DNA of 64,000 nt from Oenanthe sinensis (GCA_028671895.1 CM053806.1:25245001-25309000), one strand, 5' to 3'. Shown: positions 45,200 through 56,710, counted from the first letter of the stretch. Program-made: numbers and translations. Notes: a model not told the origin generated them from the letters alone.

Positions 45200-45903
45200 T
45201 GATATGGGTAAAAAATAGCCCTAAGGAAATAATAAATATAGCATTTATTATTTCATTTATTAGACCTAGCATGGTCCATAGGCTTGGGCCCTTGAAACGA
45301 ACAAGGAAAATAAATCCAATGATCAACTGGATTTGTAAGTCCAGCCCACAAGCTCTGTTGAAGCCATAGGCCCATTAATCCTTTTTATTAATTAATTTCG
45401 TAATTAATTAATAAAGGCTCAGTAAAGGCCCAAGAAGCCTGTTGAAGGCCCGCATTCTAGAAGGATCTAGAAATCCTATTTATTAATTAATTTCGTAATT
45501 AATTAATAAAGCCTCAATTAAAGGCTTGAAGAGTCCTACGAGACCCCTCATCTGTGGAAGGCTCTAGAAGCCCAATCTCGAAGATAAACCTCACCTGCTA
45601 GAGTCCAACGAGGACTCTCATTCCTAAGAGGTTTCAACAACCTTACGTCACTAGGAGACTTGGCCTCCAAGTCTCCCAATTCTAATCTAACTCCAAGGCC
45701 CTCGTGCGTTTATATAAAGGGCCTAACCCCTCAACATTAGAACTACTTTTTGGCTTGATTCTCTAAACACAACAGAGATACTTAGGCAGTTAACGAGGAC
45801 CCGAGTTAGTTACGAAACGTTAGTGCAGTCATTAAAGCTCGAAACTCCCCCAAACCCTAGCATTAATTACGTATTAAAGACACCTCGTTTTTGATCCGTA
45901 ACA
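45200..45903 (+). repeat. 3' LTR of the TR-GAG element
   Basis: 704 bp, same length as the 5' LTR with no indels; followed by TSD CATCA. Confidence 0.97.
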
Positions 45904-45908
45904 CATCA

Positions 45909-46010
45909 TTTTTTCTATATGCACTTTCTTTATCATACCATTGCCATCACCAAGAAATAAATATATGAATGATAAAGGGGGCGATATAGACAATTGGAAC
46001 ATGTATGCTA
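45909..46010 (-). pseudogene. FAR1/FRS-like relic, upstream part
   Basis: Minus-strand GDGNGMIKKVHIEKMM reads in frame across the TSD into GPQSPEQITI at 25672, so this is the upstream side of the gene broken by the 20-kb insertion. Further upstream codons (LAYMFQLSISPPLSFIYLF) look like intron or decayed sequence. Confidence 0.5.
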
Positions 46011-46259
46011 GGCAATAATATAAAAACTTAGAGACCTTACAATATCCAAAATCTTTACACCCCAGTCTATGGTGGGAAAATATTCTTTTCTCAACTAAAA
46101 TATTAACTAGTAGAATTTGTAAGGTATGCATACAACAATGGAAATGAACGTTAAAGTAAGTTATCCTCTAGATAGATTATTTCATGATACTGATTTAGCT
46201 GGGTGTTTTTTCAAAGCAATCTAGTGAAACAAATGTCTCACTATATTTGAGAGCTGCAA
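46011..46259. other. Junction between the FAR1-like relic and Copia B
   Basis: No feature recognised; the 3' LTR expected for Copia B is not here. Confidence 0.4.
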
Positions 46260-46309
46260 GAACTTTGTGCTATTCTCATAGTCTACAATATTTGGCCACT
46301 CTATTCTGA

Positions 46310-46619
46310 TAGTCAATCTATAAAATCTCTGTTTGGAAACCCTAGAATCATGTTCACATCATCTTCAGTCACCATGTATTCATGTTCTCCTATGGTAAAT
46401 GAGAATTGTACTCTGTCTCCAATAGTCATGTTCCTTGCTGTTGAGTACAATGCCCTAAGTGCTAACACTTATAATGGGACACCCAATAAAATTGCAGTTC
46501 TTATAAGTGAATGTTCGATTAAAAAGACGATCCATGGTCGAATCCTCTCGACTGAACAATTCACCGGATTAAAAAATCCAACAAAATTAGTCTTCACTAA
46601 TTCACAATAACCAGCCATC
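46310..46619 (-). pseudogene. Third ORF (possibly env-like) of Copia B, fragment
   Basis: ATG at 46619 on the minus strand begins MAGYCELVKTNFVGFFNPVN, continues IRPWIVFLIEHSLIRTAILL, has one stop (VPL-stop-VLALRALYSTARN) and ends GEHEYMVTEDDVNMILGFPN, after which homology is lost. The pattern (a globular start, then a xxYxVTxxDVNxxLGFP motif) is common in plant retroelement-associated proteins of unknown function. It follows pol in the same direction after about 1.2 kb, the position of the env-like gene in Sireviruses. No signal peptide or transmembrane segment is visible in this part, so env-like is positional inference. Confidence 0.45.
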
Positions 46620-47842
46620 TTAATTTAAACTATTACAATTGATAAATTACAAAGTGCAATAAAACAGTAAAAATAAAAAGATTACAAGTCCAAAATTATG
46701 AAAATTACACAATAAAATTAACACCCTAACTGCAACTAATCTTTTAGGTCGATTTCAATCAATCAAAACTACACAACAGTCCTCTAATCATTAGAATCAC
46801 AATATGCTTCGATTTTGTCCAAGAAAACCAACAGTCAATTCGATTTTTAATGAAAATCGGGTAGCAATTCGTTGCTTTAAAAGATTATAATCAATCCAGC
46901 AAGTGAAATCACTTGTATTATGCAAACAAGCAACTGGTATTCAGTTGTAAAGGATCGAGTTTGAACGATTTTAACAAAAAAAACTGCTGCTACTGTGATT
47001 GTGTGTATCTGTGTGTATTTGTTATGACTTGTGAAATAAAGACTAATAGAATTATAAAATAAAACAAAGAAAGGACTCGGTATGACTTGTTAAAGAGTCA
47101 TACCGAAAGTAAAAACAAATAAAAAATAGTCTGCGGTATGACTTCTAAAGAGTCATACCGGGTTTTATTTGAAAATAAAACACACAATACATAAGATAAA
47201 TAGTCGGTAAGAGTTATTATTATTTTAAAAAAAAAACTCGGTATGACTTTCTTTTAAAGACAAAAGTCATGGCGATTTTTTTATAAAAAAAGTCATGCTG
47301 AGCTATTCTGCGATAATAATATTAATGTAAAATAAATACTTATATTATTAATTATTTCTAAAATCAAAATAAAATATTAAAAATCTTATTCGAATTTGAG
47401 ATAAATTAATAATGATAAAATAATTATTATTTAGAAACTTTAGGATAAATAACAATAATTTATATACTAATAAATTATCAAAGATATATATTAAATATTT
47501 ACATTATTAATTGTTTTAATTAATTTAGGAATTAAATTAACTCATGTTTGAATTAATTTAATGAGTAAATTAATTGATTAATTAATAACATAATCATTTA
47601 TATTAATGTACAATAATAATTTAGAGAAATATATATAATAATTTACATAAATGCTTAATTTAAACAAAAGTACTTATGCTCTAATTAAAATAATTATCTT
47701 TTGAGAATATTAATTTAGTCTTAAGATAATTTTCCAAAAATTCATAAGCCCTAGGATTTTATTAATTCAAGTTTCATAAGTTCTTTAAATATTAACATTT
47801 AGTGTTTATGAGCTTAAATTAATTCCTAGCAACAAAAAATTA
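46620..47842 (-). other. AT-rich spacer between pol and third ORF of Copia B
   Basis: On the minus strand: long AT-rich stretch, then several GTCATACCGA/TCGGTATGACT motifs (47.05-47.3 kb), then a more mixed segment before the ATG at 46619. The same motif order occurs in the LTRs of B and C. TG...CA ends and the GGGACCAACA terminus are missing, so it is not called an LTR. Confidence 0.5.
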
Positions 47843-50800
47843 GCCATTATTTAACATCCTTAGTTCACTAACCAACTTAGAGAAAGTGGATTCATCAAGT
47901 GGTTTCGTGAAGATGTCGGCTATCTGATCTTTTGTGGGTATAAAATGTAACACCACAATTCCATTCTTGACATGTTCTCGTATAAAGTGGTACCTTATGT
48001 CAATGTGCTTGGTTCACGAATGTTGTACAAGATTGTTGGAAATAGCTATAGCATTTGTGTTGTCGCAGAAAATATGAATTTTGTTCAATGCAAGTCCATA
48101 GTCATTTAGCTGATTCCTTATCCATAAGATCTGAGCACAACAGCTACCTGCCGCAATGTATTCTGCTTCGGCTGTCGAGGTAGACACTGAGTGTTGTTTC
48201 TTGCTGTACCAAGATATCAATCGTCTTCCTAGAAACTGACAGCTTCCAGAAGTACTTTTCCTGTCCATCTTGCACCCTGCATAATCTGAGTCTGTATAGC
48301 CTATTAGGTCAAAACCTGTATTTTTAGGGTACCAAATTCCAAGATTTGGTGTACCCTTCAGATAACTAAAAATTCGTTTAAAGGCTATAAGATGAGATTC
48401 CCTAGGGTCAGATTGAAACCTTGCACATAAGCATGTTGCAAACATTATATCGGGTCTACTAGTAGTTAAGTATAATAATGAGCCTATCATACCTCTATAG
48501 CTTGTGATGTCAACTTTCTTACCAGTTTCATCTTTATCAAGCTTGGTGGCTGTTGGCATTGGGGTTTTTGCCGGTGAAGAATCTTCTAGACTGTATTTTC
48601 TCAGAAGATCCCTTACGTACTTTGATTGGAAAATAAAAATCCCATCTTCCTTTTGCTTTACTTGTAATCCAAGGAAGAATGGCAGCTCACCCATCATGCT
48701 CATTTCATACCTGCTCTACATTAACTTAGCAAATCTTTTTGTATAAGTTTTCGTTAGTAGAGCCAAATATAATATCGTCAACATAAACTTGGACAAATAT
48801 CATATCTTTTTCATGCAGTTTATAAAAGAGAGTTTTATCTATGGCACCTCTAATGAAACCATTTTCAAGTAGAAACACAGAGAGAGTGTCATATCATGTC
48901 CTTGGTGCTTGCTTGAGTCCATAGAAAGCTTTGAATAGGAAATACACAAAGTCAGAAAACTTTGGATTTTCAAAGCCAGGGGGCTGTTCCACATATACTT
49001 CCTCTTCTAACTCTCCATTCAGAAATGCACTCTTTACATCCATTTGAAAAACTTTAAAATTGGAATGTGCTGTGAATGCTAGAAATATCCTGATGGCTTC
49101 AAGTCTTGCAACTGGTGCGTAGGTCTTGTCATAATATATTCCCTCTTCTTGGGAGTAACCCTTTGCAACCAGTCTGGCTTTGTTCCTTATAACAATGCCA
49201 TCATCGTCTAACTTGTTCCTGTATATCCATTTCGTACCAATAACAGATCTATCTTTAGGCCAAGGTACCAGTGTCCAGACTTCTTGTCTCTCGAACTGAT
49301 TGAGCTCTTCTTGCATGGAAATAACCCAATCTGGATTAATTAATGCATCTTCAATCTTCTTTGGTTCTTCCTGAGACAGAAAAACTGAAAATAAACATTC
49401 ATTTGAAGTTGCACTTCTGGTTCTAACTCCAACATCTGGATCATCTATGATCAATTCAAAAGGATGATCTCTGCTCCATATCCTTTCCTTGGGTAGGTTT
49501 GATCTATGATTCGCCTCGAAATTCATTGTGATGTTGTGTTCTACCAGTTGATCCTTCATCTCCCCCTGAGTTGCTGCCAGGATAACTTGTTGATCCACCA
49601 CTGGTATTAGTAGAATTTCCAGTGTTATCATTGTTTTCACCACTATTACCTGGATCATCATTATTATTGTCATCATCAATTCCTGTTGCAACCTCGGGTT
49701 CTTCTTCATCATCAGAATGTGAGTCAGGATAATTATCAAATTTTAATGACTCGGAAGAATCTTCAGTTTGGATACTTGGGAGTTTAGTGTCATCAAAAGT
49801 AACATTGACACTTTCTTTTACTTGATGTTGATTAATTATGTACACCCTATATGCTCTTCTTGAATACCCTACAAAAATAGCTTCATGTACCTTGGCCTCG
49901 AACTTGCCACGATGTTCATCTCCATCCTTTAGCACATAACATTTAGCTCCAAATACATGAAAGTACTTTAAAGTTGGTTTCTTACCAGCCATTAATTCAT
50001 AGGGAGTCTTCATATGTTCTTTGTTGATTAGAGTTTGATTCTGAGTATAACAAGCTGTATTTACTGCCTCAGCCCAGAAGTAGATAGGTAACCTTGATTC
50101 ACTTAGCATAGTCCTTGCAGCTTCAATCAAGGTTCTATTTTTCCTTTCTACAACTCCATTCTATTGCGGAGTTCTTGGCGCTGAATATTGTCTTGTTATC
50201 CCCTTGTCTGAGCAGAAGCTATTCAGAACTTCATTTTTGAATTCTGTTCCATTGTTTGATCTGATTGCCCTGACAGGTAACTTTGAATCTAACTCAATCA
50301 ACTTTACATGATCAATCACCAATTGTGGAGTTTCATCCTTAGAGTTCAAGAATAAAACCCACGTATATTTTGTGAAGTCATCCACAATAACTAAGTCATA
50401 TTTCTTTCTTGACATAGACATAATATTTATTGGACCAAATAAATCCATGTGAAGGAGTTGAAGTGGTTCAGTGATGATTGAAGTGTCCGTGCCTCTGTGA
50501 CTTGCTTTCTTTGACTTCCCTTTCTGGTATGCCTCACACAAACCTTCTTGTGTAAATTCCATCGGAGGCAGTCCTCTCACCAAATCTCTCTTGACTAAAG
50601 AGTTCATTGTTTTGAAGTTTAGATGTGAGTGTTTTTTGTGCCATAGCCATCTTTCTTCTGATGAAGCCTTTGAATAAAAACAGTTTGCTTCATCTTCAGT
50701 TCTGGAGTTGAGATCGGCTACATACAAGTTTCCTTTCCTTACTCCACGCAAGGCCATTTTGTCATCTTTAGAATGAGCTATTAAGCATTTCTCCTTGATA

Positions 50801-51084
50801 AAGTTTACTTTGTACCCTTTATCACAAAATTGACTGACGCTGAGTAGATTGTGCTTAAGTCCTTCCACTAAAGAGACGTTTTCAATGATAACATTCCCAG
50901 TATTTAACTTGCCATAACCCGTAGTCATTCCTTTGCTGTTATCTCCAAAGGTGACGATTAGGTCAGCTCTTTCAACCACGTTTGATAGCAGAGCTCTATC
51001 TCCAGTCATATGCCTTGAAGATCCACTATCCAGAATCCATATAACTCGGTTTTCCTGTTTAACTCTCTGCAGTTACCAAACGGA
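47843..51084 (-). pseudogene. Copia B pol (protease, integrase, RT, RNase H)
   Basis: Protease: WILDSGSSRHMTGD with DSG at 51030-51022. Integrase: LWHKKHSHLNFKTMNSL keeps both His; LCEAYQKGK has Tyr for the second Cys. LLHMDLFGP holds the first Asp, but RSNNGTEF has Asn for the second catalytic Asp; a TAG at 50161 splits PQ-NGVVERKNRT. RT: FQMDVKSAFLNGELEEEVYV, AFYGLKQAPRT, TGA at 48894, then FVQVYVDDIIFGSTNE, a one-base frameshift and another stop near 48725. RNase H: FDLIGYTDSDYAGCKMDRK, TSTAEAEYIAAG, FCDNTNAIAI, TGA at 48014, and the end KDQIADIFTKPLDESTF. Full Copia order, but enzymatically dead at several points. Confidence 0.93.
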
Positions 51085-53523
51085 TTAATTCGTCTTTGAA
51101 GCCCAAAATTGATTGGGCCCGGCATACTTAAAGAATTGACCTTTTTCCGCTTTGACAACAGATCCTTTTCGAATAACAGTATCATATTCCTTGACTGTTC
51201 TCACCTTCCTATACACAGTCTTAACAACTTTCTGTTTAGACTTAGGAATATATTCTTCTTTCTTAGCAGGTGAAGGAATTGCAGTCTTGGATTTAGCAAA
51301 CTTATTATTGATGCATTTTCTAGGTGTCATGTTATATTTCTTAGTTATCATGCGTTTAAAATAAGCAGTCATAGCATTAAACGCACATAATATACAATTT
51401 AATATACCACAAGGTTTATGGAAAACATTAATAATAGGCATGTTATTCAAAACAGTAGGTGACTTAACAGATTCTACTTCAATTTTATCAATAGATTTGA
51501 AGTTTTCAGTAGAATGAAATTTGTTGTTACTATCCTTAATGTTTACAAAAGTGTTTGGTCTGTTCATTTTATTCTTTAAGTCTTTTGCACCTATACCAGG
51601 ATTGGGTGACTTAGAAGTTTCCTCATCTTTCACTGGTGTCTCTGATGCACTATTCTCTTTCTGGACATTAACTCTTTTTATGTCCTTAACCTGTTCTCAT
51701 CTCTTCTTCTCTTCCTCGAGATCCTCTAACTGCATTTCATATGTAATCAGTATAGAGCTCTCAAGGATGGGTTCAGCTATCGGTGTTATGAAGAGAGGTT
51801 TCGGTGTGTCTTTAACAACATGTGGGATCCCCCTTTCTTCAGCACTTTTTCTGAAAGGAGTTATGTTGCTTGGCTTTCCTACAGATTTATTGTACTCGAA
51901 GCCTATTCCAACTTTACGACTTATTTCTTATTGGTCAATTAGGTTCTTTACAATATACGATGAATTCTTATATGCAAGACACTTTTTCTTTTCTTCTTCT
52001 ATCTGGTTTCTGAGATTGGTTTCAACTAAAACATGACAGCTGACTTTACTGACTTGAACAGCTAAGACCTCAGTTAACTTGATAGTTAACTTGTCATTAT
52101 TTCTTTTTAACTGCTTAAGAACTTTAGTTTCATCAATTAAGTCTTTGATTTTGAGTTTGAGTTTCTTAACCTTATCTCTTTTGCCATCTATTTCTTTTCT
52201 TAGTAATGCAAACATTTTAGGGCAATAAGGATTTACCACTATTCCTCCTTGATGGGTGGGAGATAATGATTCCTCGGATGAAGCCATAAGAGCAAGATTT
52301 CCCAGCTCTTCTTCATCATCATTATCTGAGTCATCCCAGCTTTTGCCTTCTGCTAGATAGGACTTTCCTTGATTCTTTTTCACGAGCGCATCATACTTCT
52401 CCTTGAGCTCTTCGTAAGACTCTCTCTTTTTCCCTTGCTTAGGCTTCTTGCATTCAATTGCGAAGTGGCCTAGCTCATTACAGTTGAAGCAACGAAACAT
52501 GCTTCTATGAACTAAGCCGGTCTTGTAGCCGCTCTTTGATACTGCTGTCGAAGAACCTCCTTTTTGGAATCTTCCAAAATTAGGCTTTACTCTGTAGGAG
52601 GAGTTTCTTCGGAATCTCATGTTGCCAAACCTCCTGGCAACCATTGCTAGAGATTTATCTTCCAGCTGATCTAGTTCTTCCAGCGAGTAGAACTCACCAT
52701 TTTCTTGTTTGTCAGAAGTATGTCCAAATTCTGGAACCACATACTCTGTTGAAATGTTAGAAGGTGCAACTGCCTTTACTTCTTCTTTCTCTGGTGCTTC
52801 TACCATTAATGCCTTGGAAAAACTCAGTACTTTACCTCTCTCATACATCTCTCTGGTTTGGTTCTGTTCCAATTCATAAGTCTTTAGCACTCCGTAGAGT
52901 CTTTCTAGTGTTATCTCTTTCATATCCCTAGACTCCCAGATAGCTGCGATCCTGTGTTCCAAATGCTCGGGTAAGGTCAGCAGAAACTTCCTGTTCACCT
53001 CCTGATTCTGATAAAACTTTCCATTCATATTGATCTCATTTATTAGTTTGTTTAGTCTCTGAAATACCTCAGAGATACCCTCACCAGGGTTGGATCTAAA
53101 CTGCTCATATTAGGAGGTCAGGATTTCTAGTCTATTTACTTTCACTTCCTCAGTCCCCTCATTGATAATCTCTATTGTTTTCCAGATCTGCTTTGCATTC
53201 TTGCAGTTGACTACATGATTGTACATGACGTAGTCTAGAGATTCAATCGGTATTAATTTGAGGTTGTTGTCCAGGGACACAGCTTCTGCTTCCTCATCTG
53301 TATAATCTGTTGGACTTTTCAGAAACTGTCTATGGGGGATTACAACCCCATTTACCTCATGTTCGAGAATAACTGATATAGGGGGCTCAAAACCTTTGGC
53401 CAATACTAATGCGTACTTGAGATTGGCAATCCCAATAAACAGTAGCATTTTATGTTTCCACAAGTTATAGTGCTATCTGTCGAACTGTGGAATTTTGATG
53501 CTAGTTACTTTCTGAGTACTCAT
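51085..53523 (-). pseudogene. Copia B gag with coiled-coil tail
   Basis: One frame from ATG at 53523 (MSTQKVTSIKIPQFDR) with stops at 53473, 53110, 51928 and about 51697. Capsid: HYNLWKHKMLLFIGIA, VNCKNAKQIWKTIEIINEG, FLLTLPEHLEHRIAAIWESR. An intact zinc knuckle CFNCNELGHFAIEC lies near 52500-52455. After an acidic patch (DDSDNDDEEELG), a Lys/Leu-rich coiled coil (KRDKVKKLKLKIKDLIDETK) runs to about 51928. The last part (51633-51085) is a basic linker reading into protease. The zinc knuckle would bind RNA and the coiled coil may aid assembly. Several stops are C-to-T relative to element C. Confidence 0.92.
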
Positions 53524-53710
53524 CTTTAATAAGATTAAAAATTAAGTGTTTAAAAAAATATTTTAATTTTTGATAGAAAACAATGTTTGATCAAAAATAA
53601 TTTTTAGAGAAAAAATTATTTCGAATAAAAAATTATTTCAAATTAAAATAATTTTTGAGATCTGTATATGAGTTGCGGAATTTTTGGTTCGGATCTAATA
53701 TTTAAAAATA
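53524..53710 (-). other. Copia B 5' leader
   Basis: AT-rich leader between primer site and gag start; matches the leader of element C (62351-62535). Confidence 0.75.
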
Positions 53711-53731
53711 TCAACCAGCTTTGATACCAAT
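53711..53731 (-). promoter_or_regulatory. Primer binding site of Copia B
   Basis: Minus-strand ATTGGTATCAAAGCTGGTTG next to the LTR. It differs by one base (A for G) from the usual TGGTATCAGAGC; element C has the same variant. Confidence 0.88.
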
Positions 53732-54079
53732 TGTTGGTCCTTGATATTGTAGATGGGGGGTTGAATACAATATCTAAAAATTATCGCGGAATATTGGATT
53801 TAAAAATATTATTTTAAATTCACACGAAATATTAATTGTTATGAAATACTATTCAAGTAGAAGATATAATTTTAACTTGAAAAGTATTACAAAATTAATA
53901 AGTAGAAAGTTTATATAACTGTTTAAAAGCAACGATTTTGACATGAATTGTTCGAGTTTAACAATTATATTCCAAACTTGCACAGAAATCTGTGAATAGT
54001 ACAATGTAGACAAATTTCTGAATTTGAACTGTTTTCTAACTGTGAATAATGAAGCCAAAACATCATATTTATAGAGGTT

Positions 54080-54500
54080 GTAAAGCTGGCATGACTCTTC
54101 TAGTATGACTCTTTAAAGACTAGAAATAACCCTTGTATGACTCCTAAAAAGACTGGGCATGACTTTCAGAACTCGGTATGACTCTTGAAAATTCGGTATG
54201 ACTTATATTAAAGTCATATTCAATTTTTCTTTTAATTAAATAAATCAGTATGACTTATTTAATAAAGAAATCAAATTCGGTATAACTTATATTAAAGTCA
54301 AAAATTCGGTATGACTTTTTCCAATTAAGCCCGTATGACTTATTATATAAAAATCGGTATGACTTATTATATAATAAATCGGTATGACTTATTATATAAT
54401 AACTCGGTATGTCTTATTATATAATAAATCGGTATGACTTAATATATAAAAATCGGTATGACTTATTTGTATAATTCGGTATGACTTATTAAATAGTCAT
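54080..54500. repeat. GGTATGACTTAT repeat cluster in the LTR
   Basis: TCGGTATGACTT or one-base variants occur about fifteen times, spaced 20-35 bp, often as TCGGTATGACTTATTATATA. The cluster lies in U3, upstream of the presumed transcription start, so it could be a repeated enhancer. The same motif, inverted, is in the LTR of C (61.7-61.95 kb) and at 47.05-47.3 kb. Confidence 0.85.
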
Positions 54501-55018
54501 TTGAATTATATAAAAAGTCATATTAATTTATATTTTTATAATAAATTAATTCTACTTAATTTAATTAGTTAATTTATAAATTAAATTGAATTCAATTTGA
54601 ATTAATTTAATTAGATAAATTAAATAATCAATTAATCTTTGATAGTAGAATTAAAATACTATCTCTGTCATTTATTACATAGTAGTCAGCTTTGAAGTCT
54701 TCCCTTTTCTTTGTCTTCTGTCATAAACCACTTGAGCTCGATGTTGAATAATTATTAATTTAGTTGACACACAAATGTACTGTCTGGTTCATTTGTGTCA
54801 TACTACAACAATTATTCTCCATCTTTAACATTTAAGAAGTGGCCTTTTGTCATTCTTCTGTTTTACTGTCTTTCCTCTTCTTCTGGAATCTTTCTGTAGT
54901 AACCACTTGAAATCTTTTATATCTTCTGTATTCTTTGGAAGTACTACCACTTTATTTTTCACTGACGCTTGAACATATCAATGAACTTCTTCCAGTGTTC
55001 AGTAGTAATCCCATAAAA

Positions 55019-56562
55019 TGAAGGGTTTCGTGACACAAACGCAGCGGAATAAACGCGAAAAATAAATCAAAATAGCGAAACCCTCCGCAGGATCCATGCG
55101 AAAACAAAAGATTTAATTCGGAGATAAAGAATAAATACATTTAGAAGCTTTAACAGTTCATTAATGGAAGATTAATGGAGGTCCAAAGCTTGTTTAATCA
55201 CCACGTATCCCGCTCTCGCGATCTACGCTCTACGGTATCCACACGAACACTTTTCATGAAGGATTGATGTGTACTAGCACCCGAAAACTTCTTCTCTCTC
55301 TATCTTCCTCCTCTCTCCGAGCAGCTAGGGTTTTTGTAAAATCTCTATTTTATTAAATCAGCTCATAAAGAGATTATATAGAGAGAGGAATAAGTTTTCT
55401 AATTATAATCCAATTATAATTAATACTAATCTAAAATTCTAAATTATTTAATTAAGTCTCACTTAATTAATTAATTATTAATTTTAGAATTAGTTTAAGT
55501 AATTCATTTATTCTATTTATATAATTAATTAAGTCATACTTAAATAATATCATAAATAAAATAAATTACTTATTTAATTTAAATTCATAATTTAAATTAT
55601 TTCTCCTTCAAGCGTTCTTTGTGTGTGACCCTGTAGGTTATTATTACGTTGGCAACAATTTTAATATCTAATTAAAATTGTAAACAATGAGCGGCATCTA
55701 GTAATACATCATTGCTACCCAAGTAATAATAATAAATCGGTGATTCGATTAAGCCTTTCGTGAATAATGTTCCATGTAATATAATCCCTTTAATCTTGAT
55801 ATTATAGATTAAACTCAAGGCATGTCTCGTGTCATCCTCTTCATAATTTAATCTTTATTTTCTTGATCGATGAGTAGACTATTAAAATCAAATCAACATT
55901 TGAGCACGGCCGTGCATTTCATAGTCTCACTCAAACAAGAGGCCAATAATATCACTCCTAAAATTAGGAGGATTAAATCCCATCTAGATCATTCATATTT
56001 CTCATACGATTCATAATATACCCAATGTCCACTTTTATCATCACCCGGTCAAAGGTAACTTTTAATGTAATCAAAGTATATTAATTCTCGTATAGAAATA
56101 TAATGATTTCAGGTCTAAGGATCATTACACCATTATCACAGTGAGAAATACTTATGACACTTACTTAATATGTAGAATCTCACGGCGGGTCATTCCAGTG
56201 CCATGCATTGATACATGCACTTATGTTCTTGACTTTAGTATCCCCATACCTATGACCAATGAGATGTGGTCATCTGTCAAGAAACATACTAGTCTTTGTG
56301 CATTATTATTGTCCTTAAATAATAATACTCGACTAGGGAATTTTAGGAATAAGATACTATTCATATAATCTCATTTTTTAAGTCACGTACTTAAAGATAT
56401 ATAATACGTATCAAAATTCCAAGGACATTTATTATGCTTTCAATTTATTACGCAGTAAATAAAACATAATAAATAAATAATAATCAATAAAACATAATCC
56501 TTAATAATAAATATTTTCCTTAAAATATAAAAAGAATTGTCTCTAGAGCACAATTACTAACA
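55019..56562 (-). mobile_element. Solo LTR of another Copia-type family (1544 bp)
   Basis: On the minus strand it runs from TGTTAGTAATTGTGCTCTAG (56562) to CACGAAACCCTTCA (55019) with TG...CA ends. The TSD TAAAA stands at 55014-55018 and 56563-56567. No internal region is present, so the two LTRs of a full element recombined. The flanking sequence joins cleanly into the Copia B LTR, as the uninterrupted copy in element C shows (ATTTTATGGGATTGCTACTG at about 61188). Confidence 0.88.
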
Positions 56563-56710
56563 TAAAATACTTCTGATACATAGATCCTTTGTGATTAATT
56601 GACTGTCTTCATCTTGATTCCTGTTTGGTGTTTATTATTTACTTCTTTATTTATCTAGAGTTGAGTTGTCATCTAATTATTATAAATAGGCCTAGTCATA
56701 TGCCTTTCAG

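Larger units (their letters stand above)
25673..45903 (+). mobile_element. Gypsy (Tat-like) TR-GAG element, 20.2 kb with nested insertion
   Basis: LTRs of 704 bp each (25673-26376; 45200-45903), starting TGATATGGG and ending CCGTAACA, flanked by the 5-bp TSD CATCA (25668-25672; 45904-45908). Primer site TGGCGCCGTCTGTGGGAAG follows the 5' LTR; polypurine tract AAAGTTGGGGGCAAA precedes the 3' LTR. The only coding region is gag-protease; RT, RNase H and integrase are absent, and the rest is tandem repeats. Without the 12.3-kb inner insertion it would be about 7.9 kb. It must depend on an autonomous relative. I count about 16 LTR differences, near 2 percent, so it is fairly young. Confidence 0.93.
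46260..56709 (-). mobile_element. Sirevirus-like Copia B, minus strand, 3' end lost
   Basis: Reads right to left: 5' LTR (56709-53732, with a solo LTR inserted), primer site, gag, pol, an AT-rich spacer and a possible third ORF. No 3' LTR or TSD is seen, so the 3' end was deleted or rearranged. Its LTR, primer site and gag match element C. The right end lies inside hAT transposase coding sequence (starting 56710). A third ORF after pol and the coiled-coil gag tail fit Sireviruses, but no phylogeny was done. Confidence 0.85.
53732..56709 (-). repeat. 5' LTR of Copia B, interrupted by a solo LTR
   Basis: On the minus strand it begins TGAAAGGCATATGACTAGGC at 56709 and ends AAGGACCAACA at 53732, as in element C. 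Removing the solo LTR and one TSD copy leaves about 1429 bp against 1287 bp in C. It holds many (C)GGTATGACTTAT motifs at 54080-54500 (plus-strand reading), the main cause of the length difference. Confidence 0.9.

Noticed and set aside
46350..46610. Plus-strand 86-residue ORF
   Set aside because: Exactly antisense to the third ORF of Copia B, whose minus-strand translation has the coherent protein pattern.
46620..47842. 3' LTR of Copia B
   Set aside because: Motifs are shared with the LTR, but the conserved ends TGAAAGGCATATG and GGGACCAACA are absent and direct alignment by eye fails.
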